From contig JABIVD010000015.1 of NCBI GenBank assembly GCA_018667335.1, forward strand, positions 62,001 to 126,000: DNA of 64,000 nucleotides, in the 5' to 3' direction. Of this stretch, positions 37,610-45,895 are shown piece by piece. A program made the position numbers and the translations under genes. The DNA is from Rhodospirillaceae bacterium. GTDB lineage: Bacteria > Pseudomonadota > Alphaproteobacteria > UBA6615. The notes under the pieces were generated by a model. The model was not told the DNA's origin. It saw nothing but the letters and a program-made list of their open reading frames with translations, and did no database searches. The stretch's first letter is position 1, and each line of letters begins with the position of its first letter.

Positions 37610-38060
37610 CCCGATATTCCCCCATGGCGTCGAGTTTATTTTGCCTTATCTTAAGCAGTATAACCACTGGCTTGTTCAATCATAGGTATTGGGGCCTTTG
37701 GTAGAGCAGCTACGTAGCTTTGCCGCTTCGGCATATGGCTAAAACTCGCCGTGCCGTGAGCTATTGGGGCATGCCTGCTATCTGTTTGAAACCGGTCATG
37801 CCCACCCCGGAAATGGCACATTCCATTCCAAACGCAACGTACTGTGCTTTTATTGGCCAATTAGCCTAGTTGTGTGAATTCTAATATGGGATAGAATTCT
37901 TCATCTAACTTCATGCCCGGTCGGGGCTTCCGATGCTTTATCAAGTTCACATGACCTTGAACCTGCCGGCTGAAGCTTTCCCGGTTTGAAGTTCATGCCT
38001 GTTTGCGGAAGGTGTGGTTCGAGTGTCCACATGTGAGGTGGGATCACTTAGTCCGGCATA
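37610..38060. other. AT-richer gap upstream of the lipoprotein gene
   Basis: 451 bases with no convincing gene. It contains a perfect 8-bp inverted repeat GAATTCTA-N8-TAGAATTC at 37876-37899. It also has a 13-base stretch, TTGGTAGAGCAGC (37698-37710), that resembles a tRNA D-arm without the rest of a tRNA. The lipoprotein promoter should lie at the left edge. The purK remnant begins right after. Confidence 0.5.
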
Positions 38061-38240
38061 TTAGCCGCCGAACGGCGCGCCCAACCGGGTGACGTGGCCC
38101 ATCTTGCGGCCCGCGCGGGTCTCGCTCTTCCCGCACAGGTGCAAGCGTGCCCGGGGATCCTCGATCTCGCGCCGCCATGTCTCCACATCGTCGCCGATGA
38201 GGTTCTTCATCACCGCGTCGCAGCGCCGACAAGCTGACAT
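38061..38240 (-). pseudogene. Remnant of purK 3' end (54 codons matching PurK C-terminus)
   Basis: The sequence 38093-38227 aligns without gaps to 39530-39664 inside intact purK, with 113 of 135 bases identical by hand count; 38179-38227 (49 bases) is identical. In the purK frame it encodes RCDAVMKNLIGDDVETW at one end and GRKMGHVTRLGAPFGG then a stop at the other, i.e. a normal PurK C-terminus. The first 320 or so codons are missing. Upstream the frame runs into ATG 38240 (MSAC...), probably by chance. It lies downstream of the MFS gene on the same strand. It looks like a scar of recombination at purK. Confidence 0.85.
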
Positions 38241-38269
38241 CCGGGTGTTCGTACGCGAGCGCGTTCCTG

Positions 38270-39487
38270 TTACCGGGCCGCCTGCAGCCGCATCACCGGC
38301 CGGTCATCGATCGCCATGTGTACCGCCGCTGAAACGAAACCGAGAGCGATCGCGATCCACCAGACGGCTTCGTAGGAGCCGGTCGCGTCGAACATGCGCC
38401 CGCCGAGCCAGACGCCGAGGAACGCGCCGACCTGGTGGCTGAGGAAGACGATGCCGAACAAGGTCGCCATATAGCGGGTGCCGAAGATCTGCGCGACGAG
38501 GCCGCTCGTGAGCGGCACCGTCCCGAGCCAGAGAAAGCCGATGGCCGCCGCGAAGATCATCACGCTGGCAATGCTGGGGGGCGTGATAACGAAAGCAAAG
38601 ATTACCAGAGCGCGCATCGTGTACAGGCCGGACAGCAGGTGCTTCTTGCGGTAGCGGCCACCGAGCCAGCCGAACCCCCACGAGCCAATGCCGTTGCACA
38701 CGGCGATGACGACCAGCGCGGTCGCCGCCAGCTTTGGCGTGAAGGCCAGGTCGCCGAGATAGGCCGGCAGGTGGACGGCAATGAAACGGACGTGGAAACC
38801 GCAGACGAAAAACCCGACAATCAGCAAAATATAACCGGAATTGCTGCGCGCCTCGACAAGCGCTTCACCGAGCTTCTGCGCCGATGGTGTTTCCACGCCT
38901 GCGCTGGTCATCCGCCGGATGACCAGCGCCAGCGGCACGATGAGGCTGACGATACAGGCGACCGCTATGAGCGCAACGGGCCACCCAAAGGCGGAGATCA
39001 TCTGCTGGCTGAAGGGCACGATGAGAAACTGGCCGAGCGTGCCGCAGGCCGTCACGGTGCCGAGCCATACGCTGCGCTTTTCGGCGCTGACATTGCGGCT
39101 GACGATCGACAGAACCAGCGGCATGCCGGTCGCGGCGGCGGCGATACCGATCACGAATCCCGCGTTCACGAACATCGCCAACGGTGAGACCGCTTGCGAC
39201 ATCAACACCAAGCCGACGACGTACAGCAGGCCGCCTGTCGCCAGCACGCGGGGGGAGCCCCATTTATCCGCGACGGCTGCCACGAAGGGAGTCGTCAGGC
39301 CAATGATGAGAGCCTGGCCGGCGAGCGCCAGCGACAGAATCTCGCGCCCCCACCCCTGTTCAGCACTGATCGGCAACATGTACAGGCCGAAGGTCTGCTG
39401 GATGCCGGCGGAAATGACGATGACAGCCAGAGCACTGGCAAGAACGATCCAGGTCTGGCGACCCCTCGCGCCGCCGCTGTCAGGCAT
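38270..39487 (-). CDS. MFS transporter (between purK remnant and purK)
   Basis: Major facilitator superfamily carrier of 405 aa with about 12 membrane segments. Seen: GIQQTFGLYMLPIS in the first segment, DKWGSPRVLATGG (motif A) after the second, and HVRFIAVHLPAYLGDL in the second half, a pattern of the oxalate/monocarboxylate-type MFS carriers. Its ATG overlaps the end of purK by eight bases, so it is translationally coupled to a purine gene with which it has no obvious link. It is bracketed by purK 3' sequence on both sides, which suggests it came in with the recombination event. Substrate unknown. Confidence 0.9.
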   Translation of the reverse strand: MPDSGGARGRQTWIVLASALAVIVISAGIQQTFGLYMLPISAEQGWGREILSLALAGQALIIGLTTPFVAAVADKWGSPRVLATGGLLYVVGLVLMSQAVSPLAMFVNAGFVIGIAAAATGMPLVLSIVSRNVSAEKRSVWLGTVTACGTLGQFLIVPFSQQMISAFGWPVALIAVACIVSLIVPLALVIRRMTSAGVETPSAQKLGEALVEARSNSGYILLIVGFFVCGFHVRFIAVHLPAYLGDLAFTPKLAATALVVIAVCNGIGSWGFGWLGGRYRKKHLLSGLYTMRALVIFAFVITPPSIASVMIFAAAIGFLWLGTVPLTSGLVAQIFGTRYMATLFGIVFLSHQVGAFLGVWLGGRMFDATGSYEAVWWIAIALGFVSAAVHMAIDDRPVMRLQAAR

Positions 39488-40607
39488 TGCGGCGTCCTCG
39501 TTTGCAGGTGACCGCGCCCAGCCGCGTCACGTGGCCCATCTTGCGGCCGGGGCGGGTCTCGGCCTTGCCGTAGAGGTGCAGGCGCGCGGTCGGGTCCGCG
39601 ATGATCTCCCGCCAGGTCTCCACATCGTCGCCGATGAGGTTCTTCATCACCGCGTCGCAGCGCCGGGTGGGGTCGCCCAGGGGCAGGCCACAGATTGCCC
39701 GGACCAACTGTTCGTACTGGCTGGTGCGGCCGGCATCGATGCTCCAGTGGCCGGAATTGTGGGGCCGCGGGGCGACCTCGTTGACGAGCACGTCTCCCTG
39801 CGCGGTGACGAACATTTCAACCGCAAGCAGGCCCACGACACCGAGGCCCTCGCAGAGCCTGATCGCGACATCGCGGGCCATCTGAGATGTGGCGTCGGGA
39901 ATCGGGGCCGGCACGATGGTTTCATCGAGGATGTGGTTGCGGTGACGGTTTTCGACCGGCACAAACGCGGCCGTTTCCCCGTTTGGCGCGCGGGCGACGA
40001 TAACGGAAATCTCGCAGGCGAAATCGACAAAGCCTTCCAGAATGCCGCCGTCGGTGTCCGGTCCGGCACCACTGGCGGCCCAAGCCTCTGTGGGATCGGT
40101 TGCGGCATCGATCCCGACCTGTCCCTTGCCGTCATAGCCGAAGCGGACGGTCTTGAGCACGGCCGGCGTCCCGATCTCTGCGATCGCACCGACCAGAGCG
40201 GCGGCGTCGCCGACGGCGCGGAACGGTGCGGTCGCGATACCCAGTTCGTTGGCGAATGTCTTTTCGCGCAGGCGATTCTGAGCCACGGCCTGGACCGACG
40301 GCGCCGGATGTACCGGCACGCGTGCCGCGATCCGTTCCAGCGTCTCGATCGGCACATTCTCGAATTCGAGGGTCGCGACATCAATGCGTGCGGCGAATGA
40401 GTCCAAAGCGTCCGCATCGTCGAAACGACCGAGTGTCGTGACGGTGGCGACCTGCGCTGCGGGTTCGTCGGGGTTTTGGCAGAAGATGTGGCAGCGATAA
40501 CCGAGGTTGGCCGCCGCGAGTGCGGTCATGCGGCCGAGCTGGCCGCCGCCGAGAATACCGATCGTGGCGCCAGGTAGAATCGGGCTGCCGGATTCATTTC
40601 GGGACAT
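39480..40607 (-). CDS. purK: N5-carboxyaminoimidazole ribonucleotide synthase PurK
   Basis: ATP-grasp enzyme of 375 aa that carboxylates AIR to N5-CAIR in purine synthesis. Seen: GATIGILGGGQLGRM at the N-terminus, TLEFENV, ATP-binding TVRFGYDGKGQ, EGFVDFACEISVIVAR, NEVAPRPHNSGHWSIDA and the C-terminal GRKMGHVTRLG. The frame is open to 40769 but ATG 40607 begins the family N-terminus and lies four bases after the purE stop. The last ten residues (VTCKRGRRNA) are not typical: the homologous remnant at 38061 ends APFGG. The new tail overlaps the MFS start. Confidence 0.95.
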   Translation of the reverse strand: MSRNESGSPILPGATIGILGGGQLGRMTALAAANLGYRCHIFCQNPDEPAAQVATVTTLGRFDDADALDSFAARIDVATLEFENVPIETLERIAARVPVHPAPSVQAVAQNRLREKTFANELGIATAPFRAVGDAAALVGAIAEIGTPAVLKTVRFGYDGKGQVGIDAATDPTEAWAASGAGPDTDGGILEGFVDFACEISVIVARAPNGETAAFVPVENRHRNHILDETIVPAPIPDATSQMARDVAIRLCEGLGVVGLLAVEMFVTAQGDVLVNEVAPRPHNSGHWSIDAGRTSQYEQLVRAICGLPLGDPTRRCDAVMKNLIGDDVETWREIIADPTARLHLYGKAETRPGRKMGHVTRLGAVTCKRGRRNA

Positions 40608-40611
40608 GGGG

Positions 40612-41106
40612 TCAGGAATCGCTGGTCGGGGCGTCCGCCACCGCGTCGGTCTGGTTTGCGCGCCATGTGTCCAGCGCAGTCGCAACATTGGCATCTGCGA
40701 GGGCGACGACAGACGCCGCCAGCAAGGCGGCGTTGACCGCGCCGGCACGGCCGATCGCCACTGTCCCAACCGGGATGCCGGCTGGCATCTGCACGATCGA
40801 CAAGAGACTGTCCATGCCCGACAGGGCTTTGCTCTCCACAGGCACGCCGAAGACGGGAAGGCTGGTCATTGCCGCGGTCATGCCGGGCAGATGGGCGGCC
40901 CCTCCGGCACCGGCGATAATCACCTTCAATCCGCGATCGCGCGCCTGTTTGGCGTAGGCGGACATGCGGTCCGGCGTGCGATGGGCGGAGACGATCTTGA
41001 CTTCATGCGCGACCCCGAGTGTCTCGAGGGTTTCGGCGGCGTGGCGCATGGTTTCCCAGTCGGACTGGCTTCCCATGATAATTCCGACAACCGGCGCATC
41101 GGCCAT
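40612..41106 (-). CDS. purE: N5-carboxyaminoimidazole ribonucleotide mutase PurE
   Basis: Class I PurE of 164 aa, which converts N5-CAIR to CAIR, the product of PurK. Seen: [22 protein letters not shown] (catalytic His), [13 protein letters not shown] and [20 protein letters not shown]. It leads the purEK unit; purK starts four bases after its stop. A glycine-rich active site and the octamer-type sequence are intact. Confidence 0.97.
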   Translation of the reverse strand: MADAPVVGIIMGSQSDWETMRHAAETLETLGVAHEVKIVSAHRTPDRMSAYAKQARDRGLKVIIAGAGGAAHLPGMTAAMTSLPVFGVPVESKALSGMDSLLSIVQMPAGIPVGTVAIGRAGAVNAALLAASVVALADANVATALDTWRANQTDAVADAPTSDS

Positions 41107-41322
41107 GTGTATCTCCGTGGAGTGAACTGGGGGGCTTCTGGCCCGGAAAAGCGGGGATTATAGGAGCGCGAACCGGTGTGGCAAGCTCGGCGGTGACCAT
41201 TTGGCCGGTTTCGAGATAATACGCAAAGATTTGTTAACCACTTTCGGAATAGTGTTTAGCAGCGTATTTTTGTGGCATTCCAGTTGTTTGCCAGTATTTG
41301 GTATTACCCCGGTGGGGTTTGG

Positions 41323-42072
41323 ATGAAGATCGAACGCACGCAGACCGGCCGCACAAACGCGGCAAAACCGGTTCGCGCCCCTGAGCAGGCGGCGCAGGCC
41401 GCGCAGGCCTATGGCGTCGCGGGCGCCGAACACGCGGATGCGCCGCGGCCGGCGGGCGACGTTGCGACGATCGCCGGACTGACCGAAGCGGACCTCACGC
41501 CGAAGGTGCGCCAGGCCCTCGACCTGCTGATGACCGAAGTCCAGCGGATGCGCGAGGAGCTCAGCCAGGCGCGGCACCGTATCAACTATCTCGAGAAGCT
41601 GGCGGACGAAGACACATTGGTGCCGGTGGCGAACCGCCGCGCGTTTGTACGCGAGATGAGCCGCATGGTGGCGTATGCCGAGCGTTACGGGTCTGGCTCG
41701 AGCGTTCTCTACTTCGATATCAACGGGTTTAAGGAAATCAACGATCAGCATGGTCATGCCGCCGGCGATGCCGCCTTGCGGCAGATCGCCGAACTCCTGG
41801 CCGAGAATGTTCGTGAATCCGATATCGTCGGTCGCCTCGGCGGCGATGAGTTCGGCGTGATCCTGGCTCAGGCAACGGCCGAGGTCGCGGCGGAGAAGGC
41901 GTCGTCCCTGGCGGCATTGATCGCCACCACGCCGTTGGATTGGGAAGGCACCGCGATCACATTGTCGGTGTCCTATGGCGTGTATTCGTTCTCCGGAACC
42001 GAGGACGCCGGCGAGGCGCTGCAGCGCGCCGATCAGGCGATGTACGCGCAGAAGCAAAACCGCGCCCCCTAA
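41323..42072 (+). CDS. GGDEF domain diguanylate cyclase
   Basis: Soluble protein of 249 aa. An N-terminal region of about 65 residues is Ala/Pro-rich, then a short coiled coil (LDLLMTEVQRMREELSQARHRINYLEKLA), then a GGDEF domain with DEDTLVPVANRRAF, LYFDINGFKEIND and the intact active site RLGGDEF. It should make cyclic di-GMP. No receiver, PAS or transmembrane part is seen, and no RxxD inhibitory site could be confirmed. The frame opens at GTG 41272 but ATG 41323 after GGTGGGG fits better. A 7-bp hairpin (42080-42097) without a T-tract lies after the stop. Confidence 0.9.
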   Translation: MKIERTQTGRTNAAKPVRAPEQAAQAAQAYGVAGAEHADAPRPAGDVATIAGLTEADLTPKVRQALDLLMTEVQRMREELSQARHRINYLEKLADEDTLVPVANRRAFVREMSRMVAYAERYGSGSSVLYFDINGFKEINDQHGHAAGDAALRQIAELLAENVRESDIVGRLGGDEFGVILAQATAEVAAEKASSLAALIATTPLDWEGTAITLSVSYGVYSFSGTEDAGEALQRADQAMYAQKQNRAP

Positions 42073-42097
42073 GGCTTGGGCGGCGATTGATCGCCGC

Positions 42098-42313
42098 TCA
42101 GGCGATGATGTCGGGCAGCAGCTCGCTTTCGATGTTCTGAATTTCATCCTTCAGACCGAGCTTTCGCTTTTTCAGCCGCTGGACCTGCAGCTGGTCGAAC
42201 GGCTGTTCGTCCGTGATGCGCGCAATAACATCATCGAGATCACGATGTTCGGTTAGCAGTTCGCTCAGCCGATGCCGCAGAGATTCCTGATCCGAAGTGA
42301 TGTCGTCCGACAA
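42098..42313 (-). CDS. DUF465/YdcH-family small protein
   Basis: Coiled-coil protein of about 71 aa. Seen: LRHRLSELLTEHRDLDDVI followed by IQRLKKRKLGLKDEIQNIE-type sequence (here QVQRLKKRKLGLKDEIQ), the YdcH/DUF465 pattern of two antiparallel helices. The frame is open to 42394, but the family part begins at a TTG (42313; MSDDITSDQ), with GGACG about nine bases upstream. Function of the family is unknown. A second member is encoded just across on the other strand at 42489. Confidence 0.8.
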   Translation of the reverse strand: MSDDITSDQESLRHRLSELLTEHRDLDDVIARITDEQPFDQLQVQRLKKRKLGLKDEIQNIESELLPDIIA

Positions 42314-42488
42314 TTTAGGCGTCCGGTCTTGGGGCTGGCGAGGTGTCCGAAGCGCAGTATAGCAGCGCTTGGCCCGGTGGTGCTGCATCATCACTTTCCA
42401 AGCTGCGGTGAATCAGCCTAGCATTCAGGTGTCAGTTTTCTGACGTTTTAGCTTCGAGACTTAGCTTTTAGACAGGGAGATATGTCAC

Positions 42489-42656
42489 GTGCCGATGGAA
42501 GCCAGGATTGAGAATCTCAAGCGCAAGCATGCCAATCTTGATCAGGAAATCGGAGGTGAGGCGCAGCGTCCCATTCCCGATCAGGCCTCGATTTCCGAGT
42601 TGAAGAAAGAAAAACTCAAACTGAAAGATGCCATCACGAGCCTGGAGGAAGCCTGA
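42489..42656 (+). CDS. Short DUF465/YdcH-family protein (55 aa)
   Basis: A 55-codon gene, GTG 42489 to TGA 42656. The protein starts MPMEARIENLKRKHANLDQE and ends KKEKLKLKDAITSLEEA, a compact two-helix DUF465 protein similar in pattern to the one at 42098. GGGAG lies about nine bases upstream of the GTG; an internal ATG at 42495 is the alternative start. A strong intrinsic terminator follows 38 bases after the stop. Function unknown. Confidence 0.8.
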   Translation: MPMEARIENLKRKHANLDQEIGGEAQRPIPDQASISELKKEKLKLKDAITSLEEA

Positions 42657-42690
42657 CCCGGTTCCGGTCTCGATGGGATGATTAGAAATG

Positions 42691-42723
42691 AAAAGGCGGC
42701 TCGAGAGAGCCGCCTTTGTTGTT
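42691..42723 (+). terminator. Intrinsic terminator between the 55-aa DUF465 gene and acyl-CoA synthetase
   Basis: GGCGGCTC (42695-42702) and GAGCCGCC (42707-42714) form an 8-bp perfect stem with loop GAGA, extended by flanking A and T runs (AAAA before, TTTGTTGTT after). It can serve both convergent genes. Confidence 0.88.
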
Positions 42724-42741
42724 CGTGGCTCAGGCCGCGGC

Positions 42742-44379
42742 TTACGCGGTCGCACTCGCGAGTTCGTTTGCCTGATCGCGCAGCTTGAACTTCTGAATTT
42801 TGCCGGTCGACGTCTTGGGCAACGGTCCGAACACCACATATCGCGGGCATTTGAAGCCGGCGAGATTGTCCCGGCAATGCTGGAGAATGTCTTCTTCCGT
42901 TGCCTCGACGCCGGGCTTTAGTTCGATGAACGCGCAGGGCGTTTCACCCCATTTCTCGTCGGGCCGGGCGACAACCCCCACGGCCGCGACCGCCGCGTGC
43001 CTGTAGAGGGCATCCTCGACTTCGATGGATGAGATGTTCTCTCCGCCGGAGATGATGATGTCTTTCGAGCGGTCCTTGAGTTCGACGTAGCCGTCGGGAT
43101 GCCACACCCCGAGGTCGCCCGTGTGGAACCAGCCGCCGGCAAAGGCCTCGTCGGTAGCCTTCGGGTTCTTCAGATAGCCCTTCATCGTCACGTTGCCACG
43201 GGTGAACACCTCGCCCATGGTCTCGCCATCCTGCGGGACCGGGACCATGGTCTCCGCATCGGCGACCATCATGTCTTCCAGAACCTCATAGGGCACGCCC
43301 TGGCGTGACTGCAATCGGGCCCGCTCGTCGAGCGGCAGTGCATCCCATTCGTCCTGCCAGGCGCAGATGATGGCCGGGCCGTAAATCTCGGTCAGGCCAT
43401 AGACGTGGGTGACGTTGATGCCTTCCTCGGACATCGCCGCGAGCACGGACGCCGGAGGTGGAGCCGCAGCGGTCATGAATTCGACCTGCTGTTCGAATGG
43501 GCGGCGATCTGCCTCCGTCGCATTGACGATCATCTGCATGACGATCGGTGCGCCGCACAGATGGGTGATGCCCTTGGTCGCGATCGCCTCATAGATGTTC
43601 GCGGCGTCCACGTTGCGCAGGCACACATTGGTGCCGGCCACGGCGACGACGCCCCAGGTGAAGCACCAGCCGTTGCAGTGGAACATCGGCAAGGTCCACA
43701 GATAGACAGGGCCGCCGGTCGCTCCCCAGGTGAAGACGTTGCCGATCGCGTTGAGATAGGCGCCACGGTGATGGAACACCACGCCCTTGGGATTGCCCGT
43801 GGTGCCGGAGGTGTAGTTGAGCGCGACGGCGTCCCACTCATCGGCGGGCAGGGACCATTCGAATTCGGCATCGCCCGTCGCGATGAATGCCTCATAGTCC
43901 ATCTCGCCCAGCTTCTCGCCACCGGGACCTTCCGGATCATCAATGTCGATCACGATCGGGTCGACCTTGGCCAGAGTGAGCGCTTCCTTGATGACCGGTG
44001 CGAACTCGGTGTCGGTCAACAGCACCTTCGCTTCACCATGATCGAGGATGAAGGCGATGGCCTTGGCGTCGAGGCGATAGTTCAGTGCATTGATCACGCC
44101 GCCGGTCATGGGCACGCCGAAATGGGATTCGAGCATTGGAGGTGTATTGGGCGACATGATGGCCACGCAATCGCCGACGCCTATGCCGCGCTGGCTGAGT
44201 GCGGAGGCGAGCCGTCGGCAGCGCGCATAGAATTCCGCATAGGTGAAGCTCGTGTCGCCATGCACCACTGCCGCCCGGCTCGGGTACACCTTTGCCGTGC
44301 GACGTATGAAGCTGAGCGGCGACAGCGATGTAAAGTTCGCTGCGTTCTTATCCAGGTCGGTTTCGAAATGATTGGCCAT
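42742..44379 (-). CDS. AMP-binding acyl-CoA synthetase
   Basis: Adenylate-forming enzyme of 545 aa that activates a carboxylic acid with ATP and CoA. Seen: YTSGTTGNPKGVVFHHRG (P-loop-like motif), YGLTEIYGPA, GWFHTGDLGVWHPDGYVELKDR and the catalytic lysine segment KTSTGKIQKFKLRD near the C-terminus. The N-terminus (LSPLSFIRRTAKVYPSRAAVVHG) matches medium-chain acyl-CoA synthetases of the AlkK/DmdB type. The start ATG 44379 is preceded by GGGAGGAAAGC. Chain length is not defined by sequence alone. Confidence 0.93.
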   Translation of the reverse strand: MANHFETDLDKNAANFTSLSPLSFIRRTAKVYPSRAAVVHGDTSFTYAEFYARCRRLASALSQRGIGVGDCVAIMSPNTPPMLESHFGVPMTGGVINALNYRLDAKAIAFILDHGEAKVLLTDTEFAPVIKEALTLAKVDPIVIDIDDPEGPGGEKLGEMDYEAFIATGDAEFEWSLPADEWDAVALNYTSGTTGNPKGVVFHHRGAYLNAIGNVFTWGATGGPVYLWTLPMFHCNGWCFTWGVVAVAGTNVCLRNVDAANIYEAIATKGITHLCGAPIVMQMIVNATEADRRPFEQQVEFMTAAAPPPASVLAAMSEEGINVTHVYGLTEIYGPAIICAWQDEWDALPLDERARLQSRQGVPYEVLEDMMVADAETMVPVPQDGETMGEVFTRGNVTMKGYLKNPKATDEAFAGGWFHTGDLGVWHPDGYVELKDRSKDIIISGGENISSIEVEDALYRHAAVAAVGVVARPDEKWGETPCAFIELKPGVEATEEDILQHCRDNLAGFKCPRYVVFGPLPKTSTGKIQKFKLRDQANELASATA

Positions 44380-44408
44380 GCTTTCCTCCCGGCGTCCGTT
44401 GACCGGCG

Positions 44409-44448
44409 CTAATTCTTGAACCTAATTCTTGAACCCTAATTCTTGAAC
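44409..44448. repeat. Triple 13-bp direct repeat at the 3' end of the DUF1192 gene
   Basis: CTAATTCTTGAAC occurs at 44409-44421, 44422-44434 and 44436-44448, with one extra C before the third copy. Read on the minus strand each copy is GTTCAAGAATTAG, the last codons and stop of the DUF1192 gene. The gene stops at the first copy it meets (44436-44438), so the other two lie after the stop. A small tandem duplication by slippage. Confidence 0.9.
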
Positions 44449-44633
44449 AGGGCGTCGGCGTCGCCACGCAATGATTCCCGGCTCGCTATTTCGGCCTCGG
44501 CGCGCACGATCTCCTGCTTTGCATGCTCGATATAGGCTTTCAGTTCCTCAATCGATAGAGAATCGATCTTGATTTCGCCGATGTTCGTCCGGTGACCCTG
44601 AAATGTCGGTTCCAAATCGTCTTCCGAGCTCAT
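44436..44633 (-). CDS. DUF1192 family protein
   Basis: Small cytoplasmic protein of 65 aa. Seen: LSIEELKAYIEHAKQEIVRAEAEI, the conserved helical core of DUF1192, which is common in Alphaproteobacteria. The frame opens to 44717 but ATG 44633 has GGGGAGAGGAAC just upstream. It diverges from the quinone reductase gene. Function of the family is not known. The 3' end contains the tandem repeat noted above. Confidence 0.88.
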   Translation of the reverse strand: MSSEDDLEPTFQGHRTNIGEIKIDSLSIEELKAYIEHAKQEIVRAEAEIASRESLRGDADALFKN

Positions 44634-44754
44634 GTTCCTCTCCCCGCCAATACCTACTGTTTGCTTTGTGGCTTGTCGTTGTGCATCAAGTTTGACGCGA
44701 CTAGATTGCGCCCGCAACCATCACAATGATTGAGACCCGAAGCGGAGGCTGACC

Positions 44755-45768
44755 ATGGTGTTGCCGGAAAACATGCGTGCGATTGAAATCTCCGAGCCCG
44801 GTGCACCCGAGGTTCTGAAGCCGACCGAGCGCCCAACGCCGGTGCCGGGTGACGGCGAGGTGCTGATTCGCGTCGCGGCGGCGGGGGTGAACCGACCCGA
44901 CGTGGCCCAGCGCAAGGGGCTCTATCCCGCCCCGCCGGGAGCATCGGACCTGCCGGGTCTGGAAGTGTCGGGAGAAATCGTCGCGACCGGGTCCGGTGTG
45001 AATAGCTGGGCGGTTGGCGACCGTGTCTGCGCGCTGGTCTCCGGCGGCGGCTATGCGGAATATGTGGCCGTCCCCGGATCGCAGACCCTGCCGGTGCCCG
45101 AAGGCCTCGACATGGTCCAGGCCGCCGGCGTGCCCGAGACATTTTTCACCGTCTGGACGAATGTTTTCGATCGTGCCCGGTTCGTTGCCGGCGAGAGCTT
45201 TCTGGTGCATGGGGGTTCCAGCGGCATCGGCACGACGGCGATCCAGCTGTGCAAGGCGTTCGGCGCCGAAGCGATTTACACAACCGTCGGCAGCGCGGAG
45301 AAGGCGGCTTTCTGCGAGAAACTTGGCGCGACGAAGGCCATTAATTACAAAACTGAGGCCTTTGAAGAAGAGATCGCGACGCTCACCGGTGGCCATAAGG
45401 GCGGGAAGGGGGTCGATGTGATCCTCGACATGGTGGGTGGCGACTACACGCCGCGGAACATCGCCTCTCTGCGGCCAGACGGGCGGATTGTTCAGATCGC
45501 CTTGATGGGCGGTGCCAAGGTGGAGATCAATCTCGCGAAAATAATGATGAACAGACTGACTCTGACCGGTTCAACCCTGCGGCCGCAATCGGTGGCAGTG
45601 AAGGCCGACATCGCGACGTCACTGCGCGAGAAGGTCTGGCCGAAGTTTGCGGCGGGCGAACTCGCACCGGTGATCCACGCGACATTTCCGCTCGATGCCG
45701 CGCCCGCGGCCCATGAATTGATGGAAACGAGCACCCATATCGGCAAGATCATCCTCGAAATGTCATAG
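44755..45768 (+). CDS. NAD(P)H-quinone oxidoreductase, PIG3/zeta-crystallin family
   Basis: MDR-superfamily reductase of 337 aa. Seen: PGDGEVLIRVAAAGVNRPDV, AQRKGLYPAPPGASDLPGLE (a PIG3 hallmark), nucleotide-binding VHGGSSGIGTTAIQL, and the C-terminal HIGKIILEM. No zinc ligands. Probably a quinone or enone reductase using NADPH. ATG 44755 follows GGAGG by six bases; a second Met at residue 7 is possible. It diverges from the DUF1192 gene. Confidence 0.9.
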   Translation: MVLPENMRAIEISEPGAPEVLKPTERPTPVPGDGEVLIRVAAAGVNRPDVAQRKGLYPAPPGASDLPGLEVSGEIVATGSGVNSWAVGDRVCALVSGGGYAEYVAVPGSQTLPVPEGLDMVQAAGVPETFFTVWTNVFDRARFVAGESFLVHGGSSGIGTTAIQLCKAFGAEAIYTTVGSAEKAAFCEKLGATKAINYKTEAFEEEIATLTGGHKGGKGVDVILDMVGGDYTPRNIASLRPDGRIVQIALMGGAKVEINLAKIMMNRLTLTGSTLRPQSVAVKADIATSLREKVWPKFAAGELAPVIHATFPLDAAPAAHELMETSTHIGKIILEMS

Positions 45769-45895
45769 ACCCATTGGGCGGTGTGCTTTGCTTTTCGGTG
45801 GAGCGCCGCATATATAGTGGCGCAACCCCCTCAGGGATGACGAATTGGGCCGTATCGGCCGCGCGCGGCGCGGGCGACCGGCGAAAGGAGAATTC

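Noticed and set aside
37698..37710. tRNA D-arm-like stretch TTGGTAGAGCAGC as possible tRNA or attachment site
   Set aside because: No acceptor stem, anticodon arm or T-arm at the right distance; 13 bases can match by chance.
37651..37860. 69-codon minus-strand frame upstream of the lipoprotein
   Set aside because: It covers the likely promoter of the lipoprotein gene and shows no recognisable domain.
38044..38232. 62-codon minus-strand frame over the purK remnant
   Set aside because: It is in the wrong frame; the purK-matching frame is the one ending at 38061.
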